NCBI RefSeq assembly: GCF_000276665.1
Contig: NW_004955473.1
Location: 7,027,477-7,091,476 of the forward strand
DNA length: 64,000 bases
Source: Chinchilla lanigera
Taxonomy: Eukaryota > Chordata > Mammalia > Rodentia > Chinchillidae
Reading direction: 5' to 3'
The position numbers and the translations under genes were made by a program. Position 1 is the first letter of the stretch; each line of letters opens with the position of its first letter. Below the pieces are notes generated by a model that worked only from the letters and a program-made list of their open reading frames with translations, had not been told where the DNA came from and ran no database searches. Positions 21,660 to 34,394 of this stretch are shown piece after piece.

Positions 21660-24540
21660 AAGGTGTAAAAAAAGAGGCGACTACAATTCAATTTTTCATC
21701 ATGTTTTCCAGTTCTCCTGAATACCAGCAATCTCACCCTTGTAGAAAAGACACATGGTCTCAGCTTTCAGAGAACAGAAGGGCTCCCTCCCCGTTCCCCA
21801 TCTAAATCTGGGTAGATCTACTCTTTGTTTCTTTTCACAACATCTCAAATAATCTAGAAACATTTCTGTCTTGGAGGGCTGAGCAGAAGAAAGAAAACAG
21901 ACAATGAAGTTCAAGCCAACTAAATGTGGGTATGCAAAAGTAGAACTGGAGTATTTACTCAATAAATAACAGATCAATTTTTGCACAGTTTGGAAATTTT
22001 CAAGGCTTTTTCTTAAATTCTGATGCATAGGTCTTATGTTCATGCTTTTATGACTTCTTGTCAGAAACCACCCCTCTGCAATGGCCCAAGAGATATTGCT
22101 CTAAAAGAGGCCTCCAAACAGCAGATTGATATCATTGAAGATCCTCTCCTCAGACCCCTACCTGTTTATCAGGGTGGTATGGATCTCTCCCATCTGTTTA
22201 ATAAAAGAAACCACACCGGGTGGTCTTCTCAACCTCCTCCTTATAATCCTCATGTCAGTGGATATGTCTTACCCCCTACAAGGGACTCAGAAATTTGATT
22301 CATGGCTAACTCCTCATGCTCCCTAATTTAAATCAGGCAGAACCTTAAAATAGTTTTGTATTGTTAAAACTCACAGTCTAAGAGAGTTCCAGAAGAGGGG
22401 ACTACTTGAATCCAGCTTCCTTTTTCAGTGACAGATAGCGAACAATGCAAATAATATTTTGACTGATTTTCAGAGCACCATTGTAGGGTCGCATATGGGT
22501 TTCAAAGTTTGACCCGTGCTTTTAACTTCTCATGATGAGACTTCCAATTTCACTTGGCTTTTTGATATACCCAGATGGAAAACAAAGAATTCTACAAGAG
22601 ACTAGGACATATATAGATGAACAATATGCTATAAGGATGAGAAAATCACCCCACAGAGATGATTGTTCCTATAACCGCACCAAATTGTGACTATAATACT
22701 GCAGACTGACTAGACATGCATTATGAAATTATGCCTAATCTTAACATGGGAATAAAAAAGTGTATTACAAAACCTGTTGATTATGAAAAGCTAAGAAAAG
22801 TTACATAGGGCAAATAGAAAAACAAATTCAGCTATCTTTTATAACTTATTTGAAGCACTTTCCCATAAATATGCAAAGTTAGATTCATCTTCCAATGGGG
22901 GGGGAGCATTTCATTAATCAGTCAGCCCTAGATAATTGGTACAAATTACATAGACCCACATGTTGCCTCAGATCCCATTGTTTTAATTCCTCTATGTAGC
23001 CTTTTTGGTGTTCCACAATTGGGATCTGGATAAGGGTAAAATTTAGAGAAACAGAACAAAAACAGGGCAATATTATGGCTGTCACAAATTGCTGAGCTTT
23101 AAGCATACCTAAGTTTTCCTTTTTTTTTTTTTTTTTTTTGTACTGGGAATCAAACTCAGGACCTTGGACTTGCTAGGCAGGCACTTGTGCTGCTGAGCTA
23201 CACCCCCAGCCCCTAAATTTTCCAAGGGAAAACCCAAAGCCAATCAAGGAAAGAGCAACTGTTTTAAATTTAAGGAAATTGGACACTAGGCATGCCAGTA
23301 TATGAGGCTGCTCTCCATGTCCTGTGTCATATAGGTGATGTGATTGATCCATGGCATTAGAGGTTTGACAGTGCCTGATCCCAGAGAGGGACTAGGCCAG
23401 AAAAAACCCTCACATCTCACAATGACAAAGATGGCTGAAGGAGTCTAGAGTGAACTGCAATGCCCCTGTGCATGCACATCTTTATGTCCTGTGAAGGGCC
23501 CCAATGACACTGGATGTCATTGGTAAACAAATTTAATTCCTTGTAGATATAGAAGTGGCTTAACTCTTCTCCTGATTTGTCATGTCAATTTGAAGGTCAG
23601 TTCTTCAAACATGAGTTTCTAATTGCCTCATGATGTACTTTATCCTGAAAGAGATATACTATTAAACCTGGGAGTAGCTGTCCAATTCTGGCAAACATTG
23701 TAGGAATAAAGTATCATCACCATTCTGCACGGAGACCTCAGGCCTCTGCAAAGGTTGAAAAAGCCAACTAGTCCCTAGAGTGAACTCTGGCAAAACTTTG
23801 TCATGAAACTTTTGAATCTTGGCTCTGATTATTATCAATAACTCTCATGATCATTCAAAACATTCCCCAAATTGGGCAAAATATCAGTCCTTTTCAGATG
23901 CTAGATGAGGAGCCTCTTTCACCAGCTGATATGCTAGTGGTTCCACAAGCCTCTTATAGTATCTTGTTAATTTTGGCTAAGTACAAAAAGATGTATAAGA
24001 CAATAAAATCCCACCAGCTTCTGACCCAATGGGACCACCTAGTCCCTGACTCAGAGACACAATATTTATTGAAAATTGGAAAGAAGGGAATCCTGCAGAC
24101 CAATATAATTAAAAAAACAAGGGTCCCTTTTCAGTGACCCCACTGCAGTTAAGGTAGCAGTAACAGATAGATTTACATTTCCAGGGTAAAGCCAGACCTA
24201 CTGAAACGCCTGAGGCAAAGAACAAGCCAACATAAGAAAACTATTCTTGGCAACTTCTGTAATATCTGAGGCTCCTTTTCTAAAACTAAGACTCAAATAC
24301 TCCTCCAGGTAGAGACAAATAGAATCACTAATGACCCTTGAGTTATCACAGTATAAATGGTCACCTATATTGAGTGAAATTCCTGCTTTTAATTGGAACT
24401 ATAATGTGAGTAATCTTGCTAGTGCTGTGACTAGTGCTATGACTTTCAAGTTCTTGTTAGTTTATCTAATACCTGTCTTTACTGTGCTTTCCTTTTCATG
24501 AGAATGAGAATAAAACTCTTAAAAAAAAAAAAAAAAAAAA
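21660..24540 (+). mobile_element. Unidentified retroposed sequence, possibly ERV interior
   Basis: The segment ends with AATAAAACTCTT plus about 20 A (24,510-24,540), which looks like the 3' end of a processed transcript. A 91-aa frame at 22,023-22,298 includes a QPPPYNP motif of the kind found near Gag late domains, and a 96-aa frame lies at 23,847-24,137. Neither is recognised. LTR-like segments on both sides (20.9 and 24.65 kb) raise the chance of an old retrovirus-like element, but pol motifs were not found. It is interrupted by an ID at 23,120-23,211. Confidence 0.3.
23120..23211 (-). mobile_element. ID SINE
   Basis: A T-run, then TACTGGGAATCAAACTCAGGACCTTGGACTTGCTAGGCAGGC and ACACCCCCAGCCC. 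The TSD is CCTAAGTTTTCC (23,108-23,119) and CCTAAATTTTCC (23,212-23,223), 11 of 12 identical. Confidence 0.92.
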
Positions 24541-24599
24541 CTTCTTCCAAATAATAACACAGAAAAATAATCTAATTAATGGATCTGGCATAGTTTACC

Positions 24600-24780
24600 T
24601 TAAAGAAAGAACAGGACATATTCTGAAGTATATTCTCCCACTCCTCTGTGCATCTTATGCAATTCTTTGTTCAACACACCAAGAACCTGGAAAGAATTCC
24701 CCTGGGACCAACCATTATGTAACATTTCAAAAGCACTATCTCCAATTTGTGTTTTTCATTGTAAATGACCCAAGTGGATG
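24600..24780 (+). mobile_element. Possible retroviral-LTR-like segment B
   Basis: TGCATCTTATGCAATTCTTTG, then ACACCAAGAACCTGGAAAGAATTCCCCTGGGACCAACCATTATGTAACATTT is the partner of the segment at 20.97 kb. It follows the poly(A) run closely, which is odd for an ordinary 3' LTR. Confidence 0.3.
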
Positions 24781-24784
24781 TTGG

Positions 24785-26525
24785 ACAACCGCATTGGCAC
24801 CTGGAAACTGATACACAAATAAGATTGTGGTATTTTGGATCTTGTCTTCCAAGATTGACACCTAAAAGCTAAGATAATACTCTTTTTTGTATTATAAATA
24901 CCTGCCCCTTTATATCATCACTTGAGATGCTTTGCACTTCGATGCCTCTTTTTAAGAATATCCACTCTGACTTGGTAATGGGCCACACAGGCTTCATCTT
25001 ACTGAATTGTCCTGTGCGTTTTTTACTGACAATTTGACAGCATTTTTGTCATTCAAGTGTCACCTTGGAGGCATTTATCAGCTAGACCAGTGGTGGTGAA
25101 CCTGTGGTACACATGCTGCAGTAGGCTGTTTGTATCACTGAAAGCTCTAAAAAATACACCATCACTGAAGACCATCTGGACAGTTTCTTCTCTGGAAACA
25201 TGATATATCTTTTATCACTAGAACAATGTGTCTGAATGATTTTCTCTTACTTATTTTTCCTATATTTTCATGTATTTCCTTGGTTTAGTTGTGCTTGTTT
25301 CTGTGTGCACCGCACAAATGAATAACTAGAGAAATATCTTTGATTCACTTGACTTGACAGTACTTTATACAGTGATGAGTTTGCTTCTCTTGCAGGAATT
25401 GTACTCTTTGTGGTAAAAATTATCAGATGTCAGGGCACCATACTATACTTCTTGTTCTAGTGTAACCACAATGGTTTTTCATATTTAACTTTCTGATGTC
25501 ATTCAAATATTTCACAACAATAAGGAAAAACTATAGCACACTATGTAATGCAACTGCTGAAATTACTCAGAAACTTTTCATATAACTGATTCGGGTGAGA
25601 AATCTTGACCATATCACACGTGCTCTCTTATATTCTCTTTAAATACATACCTGTGGGATGAATTTTCTGTTACCAATGTTTACTACATATTTTCTAACTT
25701 GAAATGTATTCATCTTGACTGAGACAATGAAAACACAATATAAATTGAAAACATTTGTTTTCTCCTCTTTATCTACACATATCACATTTTTTGCATTTCA
25801 GGCTTTTCTTGCTCTAATTTCTTTCAGATTCAACTTTATTTCTGTCTTATTTGAATAATTTTATCACTTTATATGATTTTTCTGCTTCACTTTATGCCAC
25901 TTTTAATTTAATAAAAATATTTAATGATGCCAAAAAGCATAAAACTACAGTAGGAATGGCAGTACAATACAAAGTAGTCTGTCCTCATTTCTTTCTTTGA
26001 CGTCTTTCTGCATGTCACACACATCAAATAATGGGTAGCAATGCAGCAAAGTCGAGGTTCTGCTGGTCAGGTCCTCGTCCCTGATGTGAAGTTTACTTTG
26101 TAAACAGACAGCAATGAGGCAGTCGAGTGCAAGAGAGCCTCACTTCAGCTCCGGAGCGGGCTTTGTTCTTGATCTGCACACCAGTGGTTCCACATTTATA
26201 GCTGCAGAATATTTGCAACTCATGAACACTTAGGTGTCTGACAATCTTGGCCTTTTTGTTTTTCATTCAGTCTCATTTAGCCTGTTTCATCTGCTGTACC
26301 TTCTGAGCTGTGGTTGCCTTTCTGACCTCTCAAATGCGTTTTCATACAATACTCTCATTGCTCTCGCCCTTGGGGTCCTGCGTCTTAGAGGAGAGCCCCA
26401 AACATCTATCCGCAGGCAGCTGCTCCTCCTCCAGACCTATTCTGCTCCCATTGTACTTCTCAGTCATAACTCTGTTTGTAAGTCATTATTTTTACATGGA
26501 AAATGTAAAAATGTTTTGACTTAGA
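24785..26525. other. Gene-free interval with a GC-richer island near 26.0-26.45 kb
   Basis: At 25,087 CAGTGGTGGTGAACCTGTGGTAC resembles the terminal repeat of a hAT-type DNA transposon, but no matching inverted end was found. Around 26,040-26,200 and 26,330-26,450 the sequence is clearly GC-richer and has two overlapping frames (26,234-26,524 and 26,310-26,519). No domain is recognised in either strand. It may be an old DNA transposon or retrocopy. Confidence 0.3.
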
Positions 26526-26529
26526 ATCT

Positions 26530-27510
26530 ATGCATAAATCATATACCTCTCCCAAAAACTAACTCAAAAGGAACCATAGATATAAATGCAAATTGCAATA
26601 ATATGAAACACTTAGAATATAACATAAAAGAAAATCTTGGTGATATTGGATTTGGTGATGACTTTTAAAGTCAAATATCAAGAGAAATATGCATGAAAAC
26701 AACTCATAATTTAGACTTCATTTAATTTTTTATTCTATGGGAAAGACACACTGGAATAAAGTGAGAAGCCACAGAATGGGAGAGAATCTTTATAAAACAC
26801 ACATCTGATAAAGGACTGTTACAAAAATTATACCTCCCAAATCTCTCAAAAATCAAAAATACGAAAGTAACGCAGTTAATATGTGAGTATTAATCTGAAT
26901 AGACACCATATCAAAGAAGATATACAGATGATAATTAAGCATAAGAGTGATATTCAACATCATAGGGTACCAGACAATTACAAATTAAAATAACATCAAA
27001 ATATAAAACAAAACACCAACTACTAGCTAGAAAATAGAATAACAAGAATTCATTCATTCTAATGTTAATGTGAATGGTTAAGCCCTTTTGGAGGCTAGTT
27101 TGGCTGTTTCTCACAAAAATAACAATGCTTTTATCATATGATGTGTCAGTTTGACTATTTCTATTTATGCAAATAATTTGAAAACACACATACAAAAACT
27201 TACAATGTAATTTTGAAAACTTAATACAAAAATGTCAAAACATGGAATTAATGCAGATGTCCTTTAATAGATACATGGAAATATGCACAGTAATAAATCA
27301 ATATAATGATATATTATTCAGCACTAAAATCAAATGAACTATAAGTCTATGAAAATATAAATAGGAACATTGAACACAAATGCTTCATGAAAGTTAAATA
27401 TTTGAAAATTCTACATACATTGATTCCAAGTACAGTTTCTCCGGGGTTTAAAATTGGAAAGGCTTTGAATAAAGCATGTCATAAATGGAAACTATGTTAA
27501 GTTCAGAAAT
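26530..27510 (+). mobile_element. Old LINE-1 ORF2 3' part and 3'UTR
   Basis: Ordered landmarks are TCTGATAAAGGACTGTTACAAAAATTATA, CATCATAGGGTACCAGACAATTACAAATTAAAATAACATC, GATATATTATTCAGCAC and ATGCTTCATGAAAGTTAAATA. All are typical of decayed mammalian L1 ends. No intact frame survives. Confidence 0.6.
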
Positions 27511-27514
27511 GGAT

Positions 27515-28280
27515 GTCTGTTTGTTAATGTTTTCCTTCTTTTATTTTTAAGGTAAATTTAAAAAATTTTAAAAAAGAAATGCATTTTGTACATAATCTAC
27601 CAAATATCATAATTGAACAACACAGTACTCTGTAACAAACTACCATTTGTTTCTCTTCTGCTCTCATGGCTTACTGGCACCTATGACTTGCTGCTGTTGC
27701 TCAGTATCATTAAATAGTTTGGGACCACATAGATCTTGTCTAGGAAAAGAAGAAAAATCAAATTTCAAGGTATGATTTTTAGTGAATGCATAATACTTTT
27801 TATCATTGTGAAGATTAAAAGTCATTAGGTCAAGCCATAATGCAGTAATTCAGGAACTAACTTTCACCAAGTTAAAATAGATATTAATATCAAGTATTTG
27901 CAATGATTCAGGGAAGGGCGAGAGGGAGAGGAAAGAGATAACCAATGAACAAATATAAAATCAGGCATTTGGGACATTGAAATAATCTGTATGACACTGC
28001 TCTGGCACATGTACGTCACTGTAAATGCTCAACCTGTAGAATGTGCAATGCAAAGAGTGAAAACTTAAAGGAAAATTATTTCTTTGATTACCAATTAGTA
28101 TTCCATCAATTTCACATGCACAATTGCATAATATTAATAATGGGGGACATTTGCTGAGAATGGAGCTCTTGCTTTGTGTTCATCTTTTTGTAAATAAAAC
28201 CTGCTCCATATCCAGAAATATATTATATTTATGCAAATGACAAAATTTGACTCATGCTTTGTACTTTATAAGGAAAAAAA
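27515..28280. other. Gene-free interval, nothing recognised
   Basis: AT-rich, with no repeat or gene supported. Confidence 0.4.
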
Positions 28281-28296
28281 TACATTGTGTATATTT

Positions 28297-28389
28297 GTTT
28301 GTTTGTTTGTTCCAGTTCGAAGAATCGAACACACGACTTCACACTTGCCAGGCAGGTGCCGTGCAGCTGAGCTAAATCCCCAGCCCCCT
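28297..28389 (-). mobile_element. ID SINE
   Basis: A GTTT-repeat tail, then TCGAACACACGACTTCACACTTGCCAGGCAGGTGCC and AGCTAAATCCCCAGCCCC. Loose direct repeats ATTGTGTATATTT and ATTGTATATTTTT flank it. Confidence 0.9.
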
Positions 28390-28404
28390 GATTGTATATT
28401 TTTC

Positions 28405-29500
28405 CTTAAATAATTTGGTACCACATTCACCTTTTCTAAGAAAAGAAAGAGATCAAATTTCTAAGTATTTCATTGTATAGTTTTCAAAGCTTTTTCAAAT
28501 AGCTTGTAAGTGTATAAGTGTGTTTCTGTGAATAGTGTATTTTAAGCAGAAAGCATGAGGAGTTAATATAGCTATGATGAAATAGTGCTGCCTCTTTTGT
28601 GTCAAGTCTTCCCCCACCAAAATCACAAAAATTTTCTGCTTTAAAAAGAACTCTGAATTGTTTCCCCTGTGGATTTGTGGTGAATAAATTTGGGATTTAG
28701 AAATAATACATGGCTGAAAAAATGATAGAGACATGCATTTAGCTAAGAAGACCTACTCAGGTGTTATTACAAAAATCTAAACATTTTAAAATAGGGAATG
28801 AAGTTCAAGTCATATGTGAAATAGCCTTGAAAGGGCTTGACACCCTAAATTTAAAAACTTGCTTTTTAATCGATTCAGATTACTTCATTGAGAAACACCC
28901 AGGAGCAGGAAATAAAGAATTACAAGTACTTTTTTTACAAAAGGTTAAAATAACAAGTGATAGAAAGTACAATGTTCATTTATTTTCCTGAAATAGATCT
29001 AATTTTGTTAGTCCCCCACCATCTAAGTCAAGCTATTCTTTTCCTCTTTTACCTCCTATATGGTATGCATTTCAAAATTATTTTACAATCTCTCTAAAAT
29101 TTGTGTCTTCTCAAATTCTTCCTGAATGCACTACTTTAACTTGTTTCCTTCCTTCAATCAGTTTTATAGTTTCTATTTCATTCTACCCTCTGATTATTTA
29201 TCTACAGTTTTTATGTCTTCTTTAGACAAATAGGTTCTTGCAGTAAGAAATATTATCTTCTGTTTTTTACTCAGTGCTTAGATAATAACTTGTGCATAGA
29301 AGTAATTCAACTGTTTAAAAAGCTTTTAAATTATAAAAAATAATCATTTTGAAATAATGAATACATTAGTACAAATTATTTCATATTAAATTAATATATA
29401 ATGAGACCACTTTTTATTACATAAATATATACAACTATAATTCATCAACTTGCAGTTAAACAAACATTACTTTAAAACATTGCTATTTTTCTTTTTATCC
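28405..29500. other. Gene-free interval, nothing recognised
   Basis: Short frames at 28,495-28,734 (minus) and 28,761-28,991 (plus) lack motifs. No repeat family is assigned. Confidence 0.4.
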
Positions 29501-29514
29501 TAACTGGATGATTT

Positions 29515-29625
29515 GTTTTTGTGTTTTTTTGTTATTTTTTTTTTTTTTTTTCTGATACCAGGAATTGAATTCACGACCTCATGCTTGCCAGCAGGTGCTG
29601 TGCCCCTGAGCTAAATCCCCAGCCC
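29515..29625 (-). mobile_element. ID SINE
   Basis: A long T tail, TCTGATACCAGGAATTGAATTCACGACCTCATGCTTGCCAGCAGGTGC and TAAATCCCCAGCCC. The TSD is CTGGATGATTT (29,504-29,514) and CTGGCTGATTT (29,626-29,636). Confidence 0.92.
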
Positions 29626-29639
29626 CTGGCTGATTTCTT

Positions 29640-31200
29640 TTAAATAGATTGTTTTTTCTTATTTAATATTATAAAGAAGTGACTGATCGAAAAATTTCAA
29701 TGAACATCTGAAATGCTAGTTCACTATGTTACTATCCATTGCTTGTGCAATTGCTGTGAAATTGTATCTGAAAATATTATTATCAGGCATTTATCCAAAT
29801 TATTTCAATTATTGTAGGAAATGTTACTACATCATTACAAAGAGTTTAATTAATAGATTATTTCCAAATGTTTTGCCTTATTTGCACATACTTTTTATTA
29901 TGCTCGACCAGACATTTTGTCATCCATGTGTGATACAGTGGTAAATAACTATATTTAAATTGGTAGGATGGCAGTGTCTGCAATGTTTTTCCTACCTAGG
30001 GAGAATTTGTTTGTTTTTTTTTTTTTCTAAAAAGGAAAATGTAGCTATACTTAGAAAAACACCTTTATCCACTCAATGGTGTGATAACACTGCAAAAAAT
30101 AGAAATGAAATTTTTATTAGATTGTAGTAGTCACTGAAATATTTAAAGGGACTATAAAATGATGGGATATACAGAAAACTGTGCAAAACATTAAAATGTG
30201 CTTTAATGAGAAAAATCTGCATATATTTAATATTACTAATGAGTTTTACTTTCTATATATCCAATACTATGATATTTACTTTCACAATGGTGGACATGAA
30301 CACTGATTGAATTATTATATCTAAATCATTTTTGCCCTAGGTCTATAGAAAATAGTAATTAAATGTTGGATAATATTATGTTGTGGTAATGTGTTACAAA
30401 AATGTAATAATTTCCTAAAGAGTGCTTGTAGTTTCTCACTGTTACCGTTTTAGAGAGAATGTGTTTATTAACATGACCTCAACATTTATGAAGCATTATT
30501 AGAAAATGAATAATTAATCAATGAATATGTGATTTTTAAATCTTAGTATGCTATCAAAATCCTTTCTTAAAAGACTTATTTGCTTGTTGTAGATTTTTAT
30601 ACTCTCTGGATAAAATTTCTTAGCAAATCTACAGAATCTATAAAAACTATGTTTACTTATAGAGACTCAAACACTTAATCTGTGACTGCACTTAAAAAAT
30701 ACATGCTGAGAATTTGGGATTACAGACTATCCTCATACTGATAAGCAATTCAGGGACAAAGTGCATATGAGACTTAATAAATCTGAAGCTGAGTAATTAA
30801 TGTAATTATCTTTATATGGTAGCAATAAAGGATGTACAAAAGAAAATAGAATCAGTAGCTAGGATACTCATAATTCCAATAACCTAAAGTTTTTCAAGTT
30901 GGAAGACACAATTAAATATTTCAAAATTTCGAGACTCAGGAGAAAGGAGAAAAATATGATCAGTAAATACAAAATATAAAAACAGATTGCAGAAAACTTT
31001 GTTAGTATAGCATATCGGGTGAGTGGAGAAATGCATTGTAAACATTTACTTATTGTGAGCAGAAGCTTTCGAGTATCACAGAAAACAGCCAGGAGGCTGA
31101 GCTAGACATTTATAACAAACGCTTCAAGGTTGATTTTGTTCAAATATGTGTGTTAGAATCTCCTGGTCAAAATAGAAATGAGGCCTATTCTTCTTTCAGG
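29640..31200. other. AT-rich interval, nothing recognised
   Basis: About 1.5 kb of very AT-rich sequence without a recognisable gene or repeat. Confidence 0.4.
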
Positions 31201-31515
31201 GTTTTTCTCTCTTGCGGAGTTTGGAACTCCAAAGAATTTTCAAAGGACAGATAACACGATTCTGTCAAAGTTACTCACTCTTTCACACATCCTATCTCTT
31301 CCGGGTAAAACATCATAAATACTTGTGGAAAGGCAACAAAACCAATCATCTGTGGGTACTAGCAAAATTGAATCCAAGCCTGGGGAAGGTGAAAATGCAT
31401 TCTGCCTTATCAAGGAGCCTCTGTCAGATTCTAGAGGCTACCAACAGTTTTTGCCACAGGATCTACAACACGGAGGCACATAGCTCATTTCACCAGATCC
31501 GGCAAAAATCCTCTC
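31200..31515 (+). other. Unassigned GC-richer segment with a 152-codon frame
   Basis: A frame begins at 31,212 (MRSLELQRIFKGQITRF...) and runs to 31,670. Its last third is translation of a TCTCTG repeat, and the first 95 codons show no domain, signal peptide or family I recognise. Composition differs from the flanks. It could be an old LTR or retrocopy. I do not call it a gene. Confidence 0.25.
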
Positions 31516-31610
31516 TGTCTCTCTGTCTCTGTGTCTCTGTTTCTCTGTCTCTGTCTCTCTCTCTTTCTTTCTGTCTCTCTCTTTCTCCCACCCTCTCTCT
31601 CATCACTTTT
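31510..31610. repeat. (TCTCTG)n/(TC)n microsatellite
   Basis: About 100 bp of pyrimidine-rich TCTCTG and TCTC units, imperfect. Confidence 0.9.
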
Positions 31611-31879
31611 AAGGATTTTGATTGGATAAAGTCAGTCCAACTCAGGATAATCTTCCTTTTGCTTAACTAAAATTCAACTGATTTGTACCCATGTATTAAC
31701 AAATGTGGAAAGCTTTTAACTTTGCCCCATAAAATGACCTAATTAGAGGTGTAAAATCCTATGATGTTCACAGGTCCTGCATGGATTCGAGAAGATGAAG
31801 TTGCCCATTTGTTAACTGAGTCTTTTATTTTGTGGGATTTTTTATTTTAATGATTCATGTACTTCATTTTTAGTTTTTT

Positions 31880-32720
31880 GCCCAGTGCATACCTGTCTGA
31901 AATTTTGCCCATTCTGTCACTTATCTCTTCACTCTGTTGATTGCTTCCTTTGCTGTGCAGAAGTTTTCAATTTTATATGATCGCATTTGTTGGCTTTTGG
32001 TATTAATGCTTCTGCCACTGCAGTTCCATTCACAAATCCTTGCTTTCTGCTATGTCTTCAAAAATTTTACCTGTTTTAACTTCCAGCAGAGAAACTTCTT
32101 AAAAGAAGTACGAATGACCAACAAACATATTAAAAATGTTCAACATTATTCACCATTAGAGAGAGAGAGTAAGATTTATATAATAGAAACTATGTGATAT
32201 TTAAGCATGTGTGTTTGACTTATTTCACTTACCATTATAATCTCAAGTTGCATCAGTTCCTTTACTGATCCCTGAATTTTATCTTTCCTTGTAGTACAGT
32301 AATACTCCATTTTGTATAAATATATTTTTCTTATCCATTCATCTGTTGATAAACATATATATTATTATAAAATGTGCTGCTGTAAATATGGCAAGCAGGT
32401 ATCTTTGTAGCATAATTAGTTCAACACTTTTGGGAAGACACTTACAAGGGGGATAACTGGATCAAATACAATTTCCTTTTTTAAATTTTGATGAATCTCC
32501 ACACTGAATACCATAGTGCTTTTGCTAGTTTACATTTCCACCAAAAGTTTAGAAGAGTTACTTTTTATCACATCCCACTAGCATTGGTTATTACTTGAGT
32601 TTTATGATGGCTATTGTTTCTGGAATAAGATGGCATCTCAATGTAGTTTTAATTTGGATTTCTCTAAAGGTGAATTATATTGAACATTTTTCATGTGTTT
32701 GTTGTTAAATCATGTATTTT
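31880..32720 (-). mobile_element. Old LINE-1 ORF2/3' region, rearranged
   Basis: TTTTGCCCATTCTG...TTGCTGTGCAGAAGTTTT (31,905-31,970) and CATTCATCTGTTGATAAAC...GTGCTGCTGTAAATATGG (32,335-32,395), ending TTTTTCATGTGTTTG, are reverse L1 3' sequence. Between them, 32,090-32,160 (CTTCTTAAAAGAAGTACGAATGACCAACAAACATATTAAAAATG) reads as sense L1 ORF2, so a short piece is inverted. Confidence 0.65.
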
Positions 32721-33048
32721 AAGAAGTAATGATGAATATATTGTTACAATTCTATATCATATAGCTAAATACACAAGGAGAAAATCTCTGGTGTAACAAG
32801 TAAATGAACAGAAATAAAGTTTATAAATTCTAAAGTAGTTGGAGTAAGGAAAGTAAGAAGATTTCATATTGCAAATATTCTATTTTGCAATTGAACTCCA
32901 CCTTGTAATGTTGAAATTCACAGATTGTTTCTAAAATAATAACATAGAGAAATGGATTTGGAATCATTCAGGTATACTTAATACTGAACGACAAGGATTG
33001 AAGCTTGCTAGACAATATTTCATATTGTATTTAAAATTATCGTTATTG

Positions 33049-33148
33049 GGGACTGGGGATTTAGCACAGTGGCACAGTGCCTGCCTGGCAAGCACAAGGT
33101 CGTGAGTTCAATTCCTGGTACCAAAAAAAAAACCAACCAAACAAACAA
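33049..33148 (+). mobile_element. ID SINE
   Basis: GGGACTGGGGATTTAGCACAGTGGCACAGTGCCTGCCTGGCAAGCACAAGGTCGTGAGTTC, then an A-rich tail. The TSD is ATTATCGTTATTG (33,036-33,048) and ATTATTGTTATTG (33,149-33,161), 12 of 13 identical. Confidence 0.93.
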
Positions 33149-33164
33149 ATTATTGTTATTGTCA

Positions 33165-34390
33165 TAGTAGAGTATTGCAGAGTCAAAGAGCTAATACAAC
33201 AGAATAATAAGTGAATTTGCAAGATTTTATTCTTATAGTGAGACTATATACATAAAAGACCAATGTTAAATGGGGAGAGTGTAAATGAATAAAGGAGGTG
33301 ATATAACACTAACCACGAAAGAAAGTAATGAGATGATTAAAGAATATGTACAAGTTTTTATTTTTGGAAGATGGTAAATGTAATAAGGAATTTCATTTCT
33401 GAAGTGAAGTATGAGTGTTAAAATTTTAGAGGACGTCTCTAGAACAATATTAATAGAAACTATAGATTCATTAAAAATCATTTTTAATAACAATAAAATT
33501 TACAAAAGAAAAACCTGTATGCACAAATAATTTTGATGAAATACACAAAATATGATCAAGTAGCCATAATGGAAAATTACATTAGTGTACAGTAAAAATT
33601 CTTCAGCTAGTTCCACAATGTCCATATGTACATATAGATGAAGAGGTAGAGCCCTACCCAATTTTCACAAATGTTTTGTCCTCAAAGTCAAAAGGGAAGT
33701 ATCAATTTAATAATACTGATAAAAATTTTTAAAAAATATTGTTTTATTGATAACTAAAATCTTAATCTTGAAAAGAAGCCAAATGTTAGTCATAATAGGT
33801 ATTATCCATTATAAATATTATGTAAGTATAACTATTATGCAAGTATAATATTATGTCACTATGACAAATACTGATATAATGTTTTTACTTTGTAGGTTAA
33901 TAAGATGATCTTTTAAACTTTAAGAATTGGAATAATATTAAATCTTAGAAGGAGGAATCACATTCGTTTTTAAAGTTCTTACATCCAAAACTGGATACAA
34001 ACTACAATAAAAATTTAAAATTGGAGGTAAAATATTCAACATATAAAATAATGTCATTCAAACACAAAACTAAAATCTATTTCTAAATATACTGCAAGTA
34101 TTAACTGAGTATTTATAAGAAATAAGTATTTTCAAAAATGTATTGTCCAAAAATCTCAAGTGAGAACCACAAAGATTGAAATATACAATATATGAAAGAT
34201 CGAGGAGCAAGGAAATTAGGTAAACTACAAGTGTATAAAACATTATTTACTTAAAATATGTCTTAGTTATGTTATATAGTTTAATATGTTACTGAAATAC
34301 ATTTAATACAACCTCAGTATTATAATCAAATATAGTAATGAAAAGTATGTGCCAAATACAGATATTTAAACTAGGCAGCTTTCACATTGT
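33165..34390. other. AT-rich interval, nothing recognised
   Basis: No gene or repeat is supported. The minus frame at 33,266-33,493 is AT-rich noise. Confidence 0.4.
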
Positions 34391-34394
34391 TGGG

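Noticed and set aside
25085..25110. hAT transposon terminal repeat
   Set aside because: Only one end is visible and no 8-bp duplication or matching inverted end was found. Not annotated as an element.
31212..31670. Longest plus-strand frame, 152 codons
   Set aside because: The last third translates a TCTCTG repeat and the remainder has no recognisable domain or homologue. Listed as an unassigned segment only.
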